Below, one piece after another: positions 1 to 8,199 of a DNA stretch of 45,610 nucleotides. How positions within the stretch are numbered: the stretch's first letter is position 1; every line of letters starts with the position of its first letter. Source of the DNA: a bacterium (GTDB lineage Bacteria; Patescibacteriota; Saccharimonadia; CAILAD01; BJGX01). The notes beneath the pieces are model-generated. The model ran no database searches. It had not been told where the DNA came from and worked only from the letters and a program-made list of their open reading frames with translations. The stretch lies in the NCBI GenBank assembly GCA_029778565.1, contig JAKOQC010000249.1, positions 1 to 45,610 of the forward strand. Direction: 5' to 3'. The position numbers and the translations under genes are program-made.

Positions 1-12
1 ATTTGACAAGAC

Positions 13-41
13 TTGTTTTTGTGTCGTAACTGTGCTATAAT
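13..41 (+). promoter_or_regulatory. Extended -10 promoter
   Basis: A TTGTTT -35 (13-18) and a TATAAT -10 (36-41) are separated by 17 bp, and TG at 33-34 makes an extended -10. No ORF starts soon after it. The predicted transcript starts near 48 and runs into the hairpin at 75-130. Confidence 0.5.
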
Positions 42-47
42 GGTAAG

Positions 48-136
48 CGTAATGAGGGTAAACATTTACATACCAAATAGTTCCCGTTATCTCTCGAAGC
101 CTGTTTTTCGAGACTTGGCGAGAACTATTTTTGTTT
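48..136 (+). ncRNA. Possible small hairpin RNA upstream of ftsK
   Basis: Downstream of the promoter at 13-41 there is no coding sequence but a nested inverted repeat. Outer arms are AAATAGTTC (75-83) and GAACTATTT (122-130); the inner arms are CTCGAA (93-98) and TTCGAG (107-112); a short T run follows. This could be a roughly 90-nt sRNA ending in a terminator, or the leader or terminator of a transcript that begins to the left. It matches no RNA family that I recognise. Confidence 0.3.
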
Positions 137-166
137 CTTCTCTAGCCAGAGTAATAAACCAAGAGG

Positions 167-172
167 TATAAT
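167..172 (+). promoter_or_regulatory. -10 box of ftsK, near-leaderless
   Basis: A perfect TATAAT ends 8 nt before the ftsK ATG at 181. Initiation about 7 nt downstream would give a leaderless or nearly leaderless mRNA, and there is no SD before this ATG. No good -35 is visible. The same arrangement recurs at other first genes in the window. Confidence 0.55.
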
Positions 173-180
173 AGATTTTT

Positions 181-2298
181 ATGGCTAAAAAACGACGCAA
201 AAATACCAACGCAAAGAAGAAACAGCAAAAGAAAGACGCTAAAGTATTAACTCGTAGCGCTAGTCGAGAGATTACGGCTATTCTGTTAATAATGGTTTCG
301 GTATTCTTGGTGTTGGCAATGCTCAATTTTGCTGGCGCCCTTGGCCAATGGACCTTACTAGCGACCAAATTTATTATTGGCCAAGCAGTCTATGTCTTGC
401 CACTCGCATTACTTATCTCTGCTTATCTTCTGTTTCGCACCAACGAAGAAGAGAATCGAGGCTATAAACTCAATCACTTAATTGGCACGATTTTATTCTT
501 CATTTTCTTAAGTGCTCTTATTCAGGCCATTATGAATCCTATTAATCCCGAGATTGCTCAAATAGGCCAGTATGGTGGTATTGTAGGCTATGCACTGTAT
601 TCTGTAATGTCACCAGTACTTAATCGCCCAGTATCTATCTTTATTCTTTCTATGTTGCTTCTGGTAAGTATTGTTATAGCCGCCAATGCCAGCTTGCGAG
701 AAATCTTTAGACGACTATTTGGCAAGAACAAAGGCGAAGGTGACGAGCAAGAAAAAGAAGAAATTCAAGATAATAAGTTTCAGATTAATACTAAGCTACC
801 TATAAAAGGCACTATTGGCAAAGACGAAGAAGAAAAAGAAAAGAAAAGTGAACCAATTGTGTACTCAGACGACAAAGACTGGAAGTATCCGAGTATTGAT
901 ATTTTGCAGGCTACCAGTACACAGCCAGACCCAGGTGATGCTAAGGCCAATGCCAAGCTGATTGCCAGTACTTTTGCCGACTTTGGTTACGAGGTAAAGA
1001 TGGAAGGCGTGGATGTTGGCCCAACTGTAGCTCAGTACAGCCTTAAACCACCAACCGGGGTAAATCTTAGCAAAATTGCATCACTCGATAGGAACTTGGC
1101 TTTGGCGCTCGAGGCTACACAAATTCGTATAGAGGCTCCTATTCCTGGTAAAAGCTTGGTGGGTATAGAAGTACCAAACAAAAAGGGTGCTATGGTGCGT
1201 ATTAAAGATATTTTTCAAGATAAGGAATATGAATCACAAAAATCTAAGCTTGCGTTTGTGCTTGGTCGCGATGTTGCTGGTGATATTGTTACCTATGATT
1301 TATCTAAGGCACCTCACTTGCTTGTAGCCGGTGCAACCGGTACCGGTAAATCAGTAATGATTAATGCCTTGTTAATGAGTCTTTTATATCGCAACAGTCC
1401 AAGTGAGCTTAAGCTGATAATGGTAGATCCAAAACGGGTTGAATTAAGCCTTTATAATGACATCCCACATCTACTTTCTCCAGTTATAACCGAATCAGAC
1501 AAGACAGTCTCAGCCCTTAAATGGTCTGTGGCTGAGATGGAACGCCGGCTTAAATTGCTTTCTGAATACAACAAGCGCGATATTGGTGAATATAACCAAC
1601 TAAAAGATGTCGATAGAATGCCATATATCGTAATTATTATCGATGAGTTGTTCGACTTAATGATGCAAGCAGGTAAAGATGTCGAAAGCCTGATACAGCG
1701 TATTTCACAAATGGCTCGTGCGGTGGGTATTCATCTGGTACTTGCTACCCAGCGCCCAAGCGTGAATGTTATTACGGGTACTATTAAAGCCAACGTGCCC
1801 GCACGTATTGCACTCACTACTGCCAGTCAAGTCGATTCTCGAACCATCATAGATATGGGTGGGGCAGAAAAGCTCCTTGGAAAAGGTGATATGCTCTTTG
1901 CCAGCCCAGAATTTATTAAGCCAAAACGTATTCAGGGTGTCTTTATGAGTAATGAAGAAGTGAGTGCAGTTACCAAATTTTTACGCGAACAGCGACAACC
2001 AGAATATAATGATGAAGTCCTCTCTCAAGCAGTTAATATGAAGGGCGGATCTGGTGGTGGTAGTTTTGATGCCATGGAAGATGATCTGTGGGAACAAGCA
2101 GCCGAAGTGGTAATTACGGCCGGCAAGGGTAGCTCGAGTCTGCTGCAGCGACGACTTGGAGTAGGGTATGCGCGAGCGGCTAAACTCATTGATATCCTCG
2201 AACAAAAAGGAGTGGTCGGCCCTGCCAACGGCAGTAAACCACGCGAGATATTGGTAAGTAGTGTTGATGAAGCTGGTGGTGAGGCGCAAACAGAGTGA
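181..2298 (+). CDS. ftsK: DNA translocase FtsK/SpoIIIE
   Basis: A membrane-anchored ATP-driven DNA pump that clears chromosome DNA from the division septum. The 705-aa product has a Lys/Arg-rich start, about four hydrophobic segments in the first ~180 residues and a charged linker. The motor follows, with Walker A GATGTGKS at residues 384-391, the MVDPKRVEL motif and a Walker B-like region IIIIDELFDL. A C-terminal winged-helix gamma domain includes SLLQRRLGVGYARAAKLID, the usual KOPS-recognition module. The length fits compact FtsK/SpoIIIE proteins. The start is set by the TATAAT box just upstream. The TGA stop overlaps the GTG of the next gene, so the two are probably translationally coupled. 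Confidence 0.95.
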   Translation: MAKKRRKNTNAKKKQQKKDAKVLTRSASREITAILLIMVSVFLVLAMLNFAGALGQWTLLATKFIIGQAVYVLPLALLISAYLLFRTNEEENRGYKLNHLIGTILFFIFLSALIQAIMNPINPEIAQIGQYGGIVGYALYSVMSPVLNRPVSIFILSMLLLVSIVIAANASLREIFRRLFGKNKGEGDEQEKEEIQDNKFQINTKLPIKGTIGKDEEEKEKKSEPIVYSDDKDWKYPSIDILQATSTQPDPGDAKANAKLIASTFADFGYEVKMEGVDVGPTVAQYSLKPPTGVNLSKIASLDRNLALALEATQIRIEAPIPGKSLVGIEVPNKKGAMVRIKDIFQDKEYESQKSKLAFVLGRDVAGDIVTYDLSKAPHLLVAGATGTGKSVMINALLMSLLYRNSPSELKLIMVDPKRVELSLYNDIPHLLSPVITESDKTVSALKWSVAEMERRLKLLSEYNKRDIGEYNQLKDVDRMPYIVIIIDELFDLMMQAGKDVESLIQRISQMARAVGIHLVLATQRPSVNVITGTIKANVPARIALTTASQVDSRTIIDMGGAEKLLGKGDMLFASPEFIKPKRIQGVFMSNEEVSAVTKFLREQRQPEYNDEVLSQAVNMKGGSGGGSFDAMEDDLWEQAAEVVITAGKGSSSLLQRRLGVGYARAAKLIDILEQKGVVGPANGSKPREILVSSVDEAGGEAQTE

Positions 2299-3317
2299 GT
2301 CCGCGCGAGTCAAAAGATACCAAATCATTCTTACACTCTCCCGCAAGCTTGAAGCTCTCTGTAGCCGAGTTGTTACGCAAACGTCGTGAAGAGCTTGGCA
2401 AAGATCTTAAGAATGTTGAGGCGGCAACTAATGTTCGTACCAAATATCTCGAGAGAATCGAAGCAGGTGATTATGAACACTTGCCCGATGACGTCTACAC
2501 TCTTGGATATATTAAGAGCTATGCTGATTACCTAGGGTTCGAAACAACACCAGTGGTGAATATGTATAAAAAAGAGCGAGCTAGCTTTAATCAGGCGCAC
2601 GGTCAAAGTTTACTAGTGCAAAAAGCTAGTCGCCTGGGATTAAAGCCGATTGGTAAAAAAGGTTTTGCCTTTACCTCTAAAAGTTTATTAATTCTGTTTG
2701 CCAGTTTGGTTTTTCTTTTAATAGTGGCTTACTTTGGTTGGCAAATTGCTATTTTGGCTTCGCCGCCAGACCTTAAAATTAATTCTCTCCAAGAAAAAAC
2801 CACCACAGGCTATGTTATTATTTCTGGTCAGGTGGATGGTGGCGCCGATGTCTTTATTAATGGCTCGCCAATTCTTACTAACCCTGATGGTAGCTTTTCC
2901 GAGCGCGTATCACTTATTGATGGCGTTAATCAAATTAAAATATCGGCCCGTTCTAAGCTTGGTAAAACAACTACCGAAACTAAAACAATTTCTGCATCGC
3001 TAACCAAAGTAGCTAATACCAATCAAATTTCCAATACACCAATCGACGGGGTAGAAGCGCTCGTAAAAATTTCAAATGAGGCTACATGGCTGATTGTTCA
3101 GGCTGATGGCCAAGATCTCTTTCGCGGTACAGTGCTGCCCGACACTAGCCAGTTATTTAAAGCAAAGAATCAGCTAAAAATAACTACTGGCAATGCTGGC
3201 AATACCCAGATTTTTATCACCAATGCTAACGTGGCCAATAAAGATCTCGGTAAAATTGGTCGCGATGGCGAGGCTAAGCTCGATATTGAGTTTAGTAAAG
3301 ATACCCAGTTTCAATAA
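2295..3317 (+). CDS. RodZ-like HTH membrane protein
   Basis: The 340-aa product has an N-terminal HTH_25/RodZ-type helix-turn-helix (about residues 17-90, including KYLERIEAGDYEHLPDDVY). A transmembrane helix follows (about 130-153), then an extracellular Ig-like repeat and a C-terminal domain resembling DUF4115, the RodZ periplasmic domain. RodZ links the MreB cytoskeleton to wall synthesis; whether this protein does so is inference. The start is GTG, overlapping the ftsK stop by 4 nt, with no separate promoter visible. It could alternatively be a membrane-bound regulator of the same fold. Confidence 0.8.
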   Translation: MSPRESKDTKSFLHSPASLKLSVAELLRKRREELGKDLKNVEAATNVRTKYLERIEAGDYEHLPDDVYTLGYIKSYADYLGFETTPVVNMYKKERASFNQAHGQSLLVQKASRLGLKPIGKKGFAFTSKSLLILFASLVFLLIVAYFGWQIAILASPPDLKINSLQEKTTTGYVIISGQVDGGADVFINGSPILTNPDGSFSERVSLIDGVNQIKISARSKLGKTTTETKTISASLTKVANTNQISNTPIDGVEALVKISNEATWLIVQADGQDLFRGTVLPDTSQLFKAKNQLKITTGNAGNTQIFITNANVANKDLGKIGRDGEAKLDIEFSKDTQFQ

Positions 3318-3325
3318 AATTTTGC

Positions 3326-3331
3326 TATACT
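3326..3331 (+). promoter_or_regulatory. -10 box of yajQ (extended)
   Basis: TATACT preceded by TGC forms an extended -10 that ends 9 nt before the ATG at 3341. There is no SD in this gap, so the mRNA would be nearly leaderless. Confidence 0.5.
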
Positions 3332-3340
3332 AATTAGATC

Positions 3341-3838
3341 ATGGCCAAAGATGCATCCCTCGATATTGTTAGTGAATACGATCTGAGCACGATGATTAAT
3401 GCGTGCGACCAGGCTGCGCGCGAAATAGCCACGCGGTATGATTTTCAGGGTACCGGAGCTAAGTTAGTATTCGATCGTGATACCAGTAAGATCGAGCTCG
3501 AAGCCAATAGCGAGCTTAAACTTGAAGCGATGATAGGGGTACTGGAGAGTAAGTTTATTAAGGCTGGCTTGAGCCTTAAGTTTCTCGATAAATCTGAAGA
3601 GATTAGCGAAAATAATATGGTGGCGCGTAAGACACTACCGCTGGTTAAAGGGCTCGATCAAACCAAAGCAAAACAGATTACAGCGCTTATTCGTGAGAAG
3701 TTTCCTAAGGTAAAGACACAGATTCAGGGCGAAGCAGTACGAGCTACCTCTAGCTCACGAGACGAGCTGCAGTCGCTGATGGCTACTCTGCGTAGTGCCA
3801 ACTTTGACTTTCCAATTAGCTTTAATAATTTTCGCTAA
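3341..3838 (+). CDS. yajQ: YajQ family nucleotide-binding protein (DUF520)
   Basis: The 165-aa protein is full length for the family and shows its typical start SLDIVSEYDL. It also has SARYDF-type (TRYDFQGTGA) and KxLPLVKGLDQ-KAKQI stretches, with the two ferredoxin-like halves of YajQ. Family members bind nucleotides or cyclic-di-GMP in some bacteria; the role here is unknown. It has its own near-leaderless promoter between the RodZ-like gene and recA. Confidence 0.93.
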   Translation: MAKDASLDIVSEYDLSTMINACDQAAREIATRYDFQGTGAKLVFDRDTSKIELEANSELKLEAMIGVLESKFIKAGLSLKFLDKSEEISENNMVARKTLPLVKGLDQTKAKQITALIREKFPKVKTQIQGEAVRATSSSRDELQSLMATLRSANFDFPISFNNFR

Positions 3839-3926
3839 GAATTCTAGATTCTTGTGCTTTACGCCCTAAGACAAAATTGCGAAAATAGAAAAAGAGAGGA
3901 TATTTAAAAAAATCCCAAAATCAGTG
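3839..3926. other. Intergenic spacer yajQ-recA
   Basis: No ORF, strong hairpin or repeat could be recognised in this AT-rich stretch before the recA promoter. Confidence 0.5.
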
Positions 3927-3982
3927 TTGACATGTTTGTATAGTGTTCGGTATATTAAGTAGGTAAGAATAAAAACCGAACA
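3927..3982 (+). promoter_or_regulatory. recA promoter with inverted repeat
   Basis: TTGACA (3927-3932) and TATATT (3951-3956) are 18 bp apart. An 8-bp inverted repeat, TGTTCGGT (3944-3951) and ACCGAACA (3975-3982), begins at the -10 and spans the start site. It is not a recognisable LexA box. It could be an operator or a 5' UTR stem. The leader then carries a strong SD AAGGAGG at 4002-4008. Confidence 0.6.
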
Positions 3983-4016
3983 TTAACCCCAGGTTCGAAA
4001 CAAGGAGGAATACAAC

Positions 4017-5108
4017 ATGGCAACTGCTACAAAAACGAAACAACGTAATCAAGAGGAGAACAGTGTGTCAGCAGATAATACTAAACGTAATAGCAAAAGT
4101 GAAGAGAATAGTAAGATGACAGCAGGCGAAAAGGCCGCTCGATTAAAGGCAGTAGACCTAGCTGTAGAACAAATAGAGCGTCAGTTCGGCCAGGGTTCTA
4201 TTATGAAACTTGGCGAAGGCTCGAAGGTCTCAGTAGATACTTTTCCATCGGGTAGTCTCTCGCTCGATCTTGCACTTGGTGGCGGAATCCCGCGTGGACG
4301 TATTATCGAAATATATGGCCCAGAATCGAGCGGTAAAACCACGCTCGCATTGCATGCTGTAGCAGAGGTGCAAAAGAAAGGTGGCTTGGCAGCATTTATT
4401 GACGCCGAACATGCACTCGACCCAGAATATGCAGCTAAAATAGGTGTGAAGCTCGATGATGTATTAATCTCGCAGCCAGACACAGGCGAACAAGCTTTGG
4501 AAATTTGCGAGACCCTGGTACGCTCGAGTGCTGTCGATCTTATTGTGGTTGACTCTGTAGCTGCCCTTACACCACGAGCAGAAATAGAAGGCGATATGGG
4601 CGATAGTCATATGGGCTTACAGGCACGTCTAATGAGTCAAGCTCTGCGTAAACTGACCGGCGTAATAGCTAAGTCACAAACTACCGTAATATTTATTAAC
4701 CAGCTACGTATGAAGATAGGGGTAATGTTTGGTAACCCAGAAGTAACAGCTGGCGGTAATGCTCTTAAGTACTATGCCTCAGTTCGACTCGACATTCGTC
4801 GTAGCGAGCAAATAAAAGATGCCGATACTGTTATTGGTAACCACGTAAAAGTAAAAGTCGTTAAAAACAAAATTGCTGCACCATTTAAAGTTGCCGAATT
4901 CGACATCATGTATAACGAAGGTATTTCTCGAGCGGGCGATATTATCGATCTAGCGGTTGCTGAAGGGTTGGTGAATAAAGCTGGTGCCTGGTTCTCTTAC
5001 AAAGACGAAAAAATTGGCCAAGGTAGAGAAGCCGCCAAACAGTTCTTAACCGATCATCCGAAAATTATGGAAGAAATCGAAAAAGACGTTCGAGCTCAGG
5101 CTAAATAA
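4017..5108 (+). CDS. recA: Recombinase RecA
   Basis: The DNA strand-exchange ATPase of homologous recombination. The 363-aa protein has a Lys/Asn/Ser/Glu-rich N-terminal extension of about 35 residues before the conserved core. Walker A GPESSGKT lies near residues 101-108, with the Walker [16 protein letters not shown]1/L2 region and [14 protein letters not shown] signature. It starts at ATG 4017 with SD AAGGAGG and is followed after 20 nt by recX. The short acidic C-terminal tail of many RecA proteins is nearly absent. Confidence 0.98.
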   Translation: MATATKTKQRNQEENSVSADNTKRNSKSEENSKMTAGEKAARLKAVDLAVEQIERQFGQGSIMKLGEGSKVSVDTFPSGSLSLDLALGGGIPRGRIIEIYGPESSGKTTLALHAVAEVQKKGGLAAFIDAEHALDPEYAAKIGVKLDDVLISQPDTGEQALEICETLVRSSAVDLIVVDSVAALTPRAEIEGDMGDSHMGLQARLMSQALRKLTGVIAKSQTTVIFINQLRMKIGVMFGNPEVTAGGNALKYYASVRLDIRRSEQIKDADTVIGNHVKVKVVKNKIAAPFKVAEFDIMYNEGISRAGDIIDLAVAEGLVNKAGAWFSYKDEKIGQGREAAKQFLTDHPKIMEEIEKDVRAQAK

Positions 5109-5128
5109 AGCTTACTAGCACCTTTACA

Positions 5129-5755
5129 ATGTCACATAAAATAACTGACATTCAGCCACAGAAAAAGCGAGAAGGATATTACAGCATTTTTCTTAATGGA
5201 GAATACAGCTTTTCGCTTTCTGAGCTAGACCTAAGTATAGCTAATCTTCATATTGGCGAGCAGGTAGATGAGACTAGATTGTTAGAGTTACAAAAACTTT
5301 CACAGCAATCCAAGATTTATTCTCGTGCTATTTATTACCTTCGCTATGGTCCACGTACGGTCTGGCAGATGCAAGAATATCTAAATCGAAAAGCACATTT
5401 TGAGTTAGATGATATTGGCCCGGTACTACAAAGACTGCAGAATGACGGTTATCTTGATGATAAGGCATATATTGAGTCTTACATTAATGCGCGACAAATA
5501 TCTCGGCCACGTTCAAAACGACAACTCCATGCAGAATTAATGAAGAAAGGTATTAACCCAACACTCATTAATACTTCACTTGAGAGCCTTGATACTGAGA
5601 GTCAAAAAATGGCGGCCGAAGAAGTTATTCGGAAAAAGATGCAAATTCCACGTTTTCAAGATCAGCAAAAGCTGACTGAATATATGTTGCGACAAGGATT
5701 TCCTTACGGCCTTATTAAGGAGGTATTAGTAGAAATTAATTCGGAGACTTCTTAA
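5129..5755 (+). CDS. recX: RecX family regulatory protein
   Basis: The 208-aa protein directly follows recA, the usual place for recX, whose product modulates RecA filaments. Three-helix RecX repeats are visible: the central segment with YLRYGPRTVWQMQEYL, then LQNDGYLDDKAYIESYINAR and RPRSKRQLHAELMKKGI. The N-terminal ~50 residues form the small beta domain seen in Gram-positive-type RecX. No SD is visible before the ATG. The 3' end overlaps the convergent PRC-barrel gene by 20 nt. Confidence 0.88.
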   Translation: MSHKITDIQPQKKREGYYSIFLNGEYSFSLSELDLSIANLHIGEQVDETRLLELQKLSQQSKIYSRAIYYLRYGPRTVWQMQEYLNRKAHFELDDIGPVLQRLQNDGYLDDKAYIESYINARQISRPRSKRQLHAELMKKGINPTLINTSLESLDTESQKMAAEEVIRKKMQIPRFQDQQKLTEYMLRQGFPYGLIKEVLVEINSETS

Positions 5756-6305
5756 TTGGTCGAGCAAGGCTTTTGGCCGGACCTTTATTGGTAAGTGGAG
5801 ATTTAATAGTTGCTGGCAGCTCTTCTACGGTGTCTTTTACCACAATAGTATTTTTGGTGGTTTCTATAATTACACTTCTATCAATAACAAACTGCGTTTG
5901 CAAAAAACGCTTAAAGAAGCCTGCCTGCACATACAGTTTTTGTACAAAGTTGTGTTGATTGTCAAAACTAAAATTAGCAACTGTACCAAGTTTTTTACCA
6001 GACTGTGTTACTACTCGTTTCTTTACTGGATTATAGTTGTTAAGTATATCCCGCTGATAACGTACCAGCTCATCAAATTCTGAGAGACTTTGTGCTGAGT
6101 CTATTATTAAACGTTTGCTATCGGCAAACCGAATACTACTTGGCAAAAGGTAATATGGCTGTTTTTTTAGCGATGCGTGAGTAATAAAAAGTACAATCTT
6201 TAGATTGTCTGGGTGTATTACAAATCCTGTCACAACACAAAGCTGCTCCCCGGTATGCACACTCATTATTGATTTTCCGCAAAAGTCCGATTGTAAAATC
6301 TGCAT
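5736..6305 (-). CDS. PRC-barrel domain protein
   Basis: A 189-aa protein with two PRC-barrel-like beta segments: one near the start (VVTGFVIHPDNLKIVLFITH) and one central (GKKLGTVANFSFDNQHNFVQ). These domains occur in RNA-processing and photosynthetic proteins; no specific role can be assigned. The frame is open further upstream, but the start is placed at ATG 6305. A TATACT box lies 6 nt before that ATG on the minus strand, and the upstream extension has no domain content. The C-terminus is Lys/Pro-rich. Confidence 0.7.
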   Translation of the reverse strand: MQILQSDFCGKSIMSVHTGEQLCVVTGFVIHPDNLKIVLFITHASLKKQPYYLLPSSIRFADSKRLIIDSAQSLSEFDELVRYQRDILNNYNPVKKRVVTQSGKKLGTVANFSFDNQHNFVQKLYVQAGFFKRFLQTQFVIDRSVIIETTKNTIVVKDTVEELPATIKSPLTNKGPAKSLARPIKKSPN

Positions 6306-6407
6306 AGTTCTAGTATACCGCAAAATAGCGATATATACCTTGACTACCAGATAAGAATACGCTAAAATAAGGGCTGATTTATTAATTAACGCCTTTTTGC
6401 TCTGCGT

Positions 6408-6467
6408 TATAAACGTACAGCAAAGCCCACACTTTAGTAGTGCGGGATGTGCCATAGAAAGGAAGTT
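6408..6467 (+). promoter_or_regulatory. rpsF operon promoter and leader hairpin
   Basis: A TATAAA box lies at 6408-6413. The leader has a hairpin at 6426-6446 (CCC-a-CACT, loop TTAGT, AGTG-c-GGG) and then an SD AGAAAGGA before ATG 6468. S6:S18 complexes are known to bind rpsF leader hairpins in several bacteria. Whether this hairpin is such a site is inference. Confidence 0.4.
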
Positions 6468-6800
6468 ATGAAAAACTACGAAGTAGCTGTAGTATTGCAT
6501 CCAGATCTAGAAATAGACGAGCAAGCAACACTCAAAAAGATAGAAAATATTCTTACGAGTTTTGGTGCTAAGATTACCAATACAGACAACTGGGGTAAAC
6601 GCAAACTTGCTTACAAAATTAAAAAGCAAGATTGGGGATTATATGTTTTCTATCAGATAGAGCTCGATCCTGCCCAAGTTCGTCCGCTCAATGAAAAGCT
6701 CCGTATTACCGAAGAGATAATTCGTTATCTTATCGTTACCATCGATGATATTCGTTATCTCAAGCAACCAAGTAAACAAACCAAAAAAGCCAAAAAGTAA
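6468..6800 (+). CDS. rpsF: 30S ribosomal protein bS6
   Basis: The 110-aa protein matches bS6, with the start MKNYEVAVVLHPDLEIDEQ and the conserved NWGKRKLAYKIKKQDWGLYVFYQIE. It binds 16S rRNA together with bS18. ATG 6468 is chosen over the upstream in-frame ATG at 6447 because SD AGAAAGGA precedes it and it fits the family start. It is the first gene of the S6-SSB-S18 operon, with an extra Lys-rich C-terminal tail. Confidence 0.96.
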   Translation: MKNYEVAVVLHPDLEIDEQATLKKIENILTSFGAKITNTDNWGKRKLAYKIKKQDWGLYVFYQIELDPAQVRPLNEKLRITEEIIRYLIVTIDDIRYLKQPSKQTKKAKK

Positions 6801-6831
6801 TTACATTGAATATTGAATAAGGAGAAGTAGA

Positions 6832-7311
6832 ATGGCAAAAGATTTTAATCAAGCAATAGTAATGGGTAATTTAACAAGAGATCCAGAGTTACGTACCACT
6901 CCAAGTGGACAGTCGGTAGCAACCTTTGCCGTTGCAACCAATCGTAGCTGGAATGACCCTTCTGGCGAACGTAAAGATTCAGTTGAATATCACGACATAG
7001 TAGCCTGGGGTAAACTAGGTGAGTTAGCAGCTAACTACTTAGCAAAAGGGAGAAAAGTACTTGTTGTAGGGCGCTTGCAGACTCGTCAGTGGGAAGGTCA
7101 AGACGGAGCAAAACGACAACGCACAGAAATTGTTGCTAATGATATCAACTTTGTTGGCGGAGCGGGTGATTTAGGCGATAGCGCACCTATAGGTGAGAGC
7201 GATTCAACCACACCAGCTAAAGCAGGTAACAAAAAAGAAGCTAAAAAAGATGATGTTGTTATAGAAGATATGGGCGAAGGCGAAATTAACCTAGACGACA
7301 TTCCATTTTAA
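6832..7311 (+). CDS. ssb: Single-stranded DNA-binding protein SSB
   Basis: The 159-aa protein has an OB fold (residues ~1-110, starting FNQAIVMGNLTRDPELRTT), a low-complexity linker and the acidic partner-binding tip ending DDIPF. It coats ssDNA in replication and repair. SD AAGGAG lies 8 nt before the ATG. Its position between rpsF and rpsR is the classical operon order. Confidence 0.97.
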   Translation: MAKDFNQAIVMGNLTRDPELRTTPSGQSVATFAVATNRSWNDPSGERKDSVEYHDIVAWGKLGELAANYLAKGRKVLVVGRLQTRQWEGQDGAKRQRTEIVANDINFVGGAGDLGDSAPIGESDSTTPAKAGNKKEAKKDDVVIEDMGEGEINLDDIPF

Positions 7312-7331
7312 ACAGTAAATAAAGGAAAACT

Positions 7332-7553
7332 ATGAAAGAACAACCAAAATTTAATAAGATTAATAAATTCTATAGTGAAGATGTAGAATTTATCGATTAC
7401 AAAGATGTTAAGACCTTGCAGAAATATCTTAACAGCGTTGGTAAGATCGAACCACGCAAACGTACTGGTGCCAATATGAAACACCAACGAATGCTGGCCA
7501 AGGCCCTCAAGCGTGCCCGACACATTGGTCTTTTACCATTTGTTGTTAAATAA
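7332..7553 (+). CDS. rpsR: 30S ribosomal protein bS18
   Basis: The 73-aa protein has the bS18 core ([27 protein letters not shown], quoted in part, then [21 protein letters not shown]). It pairs with bS6 on the platform of the small subunit. SD AAAGGAAA precedes the ATG. It ends 19 nt before efp. Confidence 0.96.
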   Translation: MKEQPKFNKINKFYSEDVEFIDYKDVKTLQKYLNSVGKIEPRKRTGANMKHQRMLAKALKRARHIGLLPFVVK

Positions 7554-7572
7554 TTCTAAAAAAAGGTAACTA

Positions 7573-8133
7573 ATGTACGGCCCAACCGATCTTCGCAAAG
7601 ACACTCTTATAGAACTTGATGGTGCACCATATAAGGTAATTGAGTATGCTCAAAAACAGATGGGTCGGGGCGGCAGTATTGTAAATACCAAGATTAAAAA
7701 CTTACTTACTGGCAATGTGCTCGATAAAACTTTTAGAAACGATGCTAGTATTGCTCCGGCCGATATTACCAGAGAAAAAGTACAGTATTTATATGCAGAT
7801 GCCGATACGTTGTATTTTATGAACACCGAATCGTTCGAGACAATTGAGCTACCCAAAAAGATTGACGAAAATATTCCCAAATTTATTATCGAGGGCTCAC
7901 AAATTGAAGCTTTGGTGTTTGATGAAAAAATTATTGGTTTTGAATGGCCAAAGAATGTAGTACTAAAAGTTGTGCAAGCTCCTGGTGCCGATAAAGGGAA
8001 TAGTGCTAGCTCTACTACCAAAGAAGTAGAACTCGAAACTGGTATTAAAGTACAGGCTCCACAGTTTATTAAAGAAGGTGATAGACTCAAAGTAGATACG
8101 CGCAGCGGCGCTTACCTAGAACGCGCTAAATAA
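7573..8133 (+). CDS. efp: Elongation factor P
   Basis: The 186-aa protein has the three beta-barrel domains of EF-P, which relieves ribosome stalling at polyproline. The modification-loop tip reads QMGRGGS, so residue 32 is Arg where many EF-Ps have Lys. An Arg tip is the substrate type of EarP rhamnosylation, but no modification gene is in the window and the usual loop Pro is missing. The last 45 bases, including the stop codon, recur in degenerate form at 8695-8738. Confidence 0.96.
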   Translation: MYGPTDLRKDTLIELDGAPYKVIEYAQKQMGRGGSIVNTKIKNLLTGNVLDKTFRNDASIAPADITREKVQYLYADADTLYFMNTESFETIELPKKIDENIPKFIIEGSQIEALVFDEKIIGFEWPKNVVLKVVQAPGADKGNSASSTTKEVELETGIKVQAPQFIKEGDRLKVDTRSGAYLERAK

Positions 8134-8137
8134 TTAG
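8089..8137 (+). repeat. Direct repeat copy A (efp 3' end)
   Basis: The last codons of efp plus its stop, from AAAGTAGATACG to TTAG. It matches copy B at 8695-8738 with a 5-nt gap (GCAGC absent in B), one G-to-A change and a small change after the stop. The two copies flank the orphan gene at 8169-8684. Confidence 0.85.
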
Positions 8138-8160
8138 TTTACAGTTTAAAAAAACTGCTT

Positions 8161-8199
8161 ATGATATAATGTTTCTAAAAAAGGAGGTCATTATATCAT
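8161..8199. repeat. 11-bp perfect inverted repeat over a -10 box
   Basis: ATGATATAATG (8161-8171) and CATTATATCAT (8189-8199) are exact reverse complements around a 17-nt loop that contains an SD (AAGGAGG, 8181-8187). Each arm contains TATAAT on its own strand, so the site is symmetric and could bind a dimeric regulator. In a read-through transcript from efp it would fold with the SD in the loop. Confidence 0.75.

Noticed and set aside
3-41. TTGACA at 3-8 as the -35 of the first promoter
   Set aside because: The spacer to TATAAT would be 27 bp; TTGTTT at 13-18 gives 17 bp.
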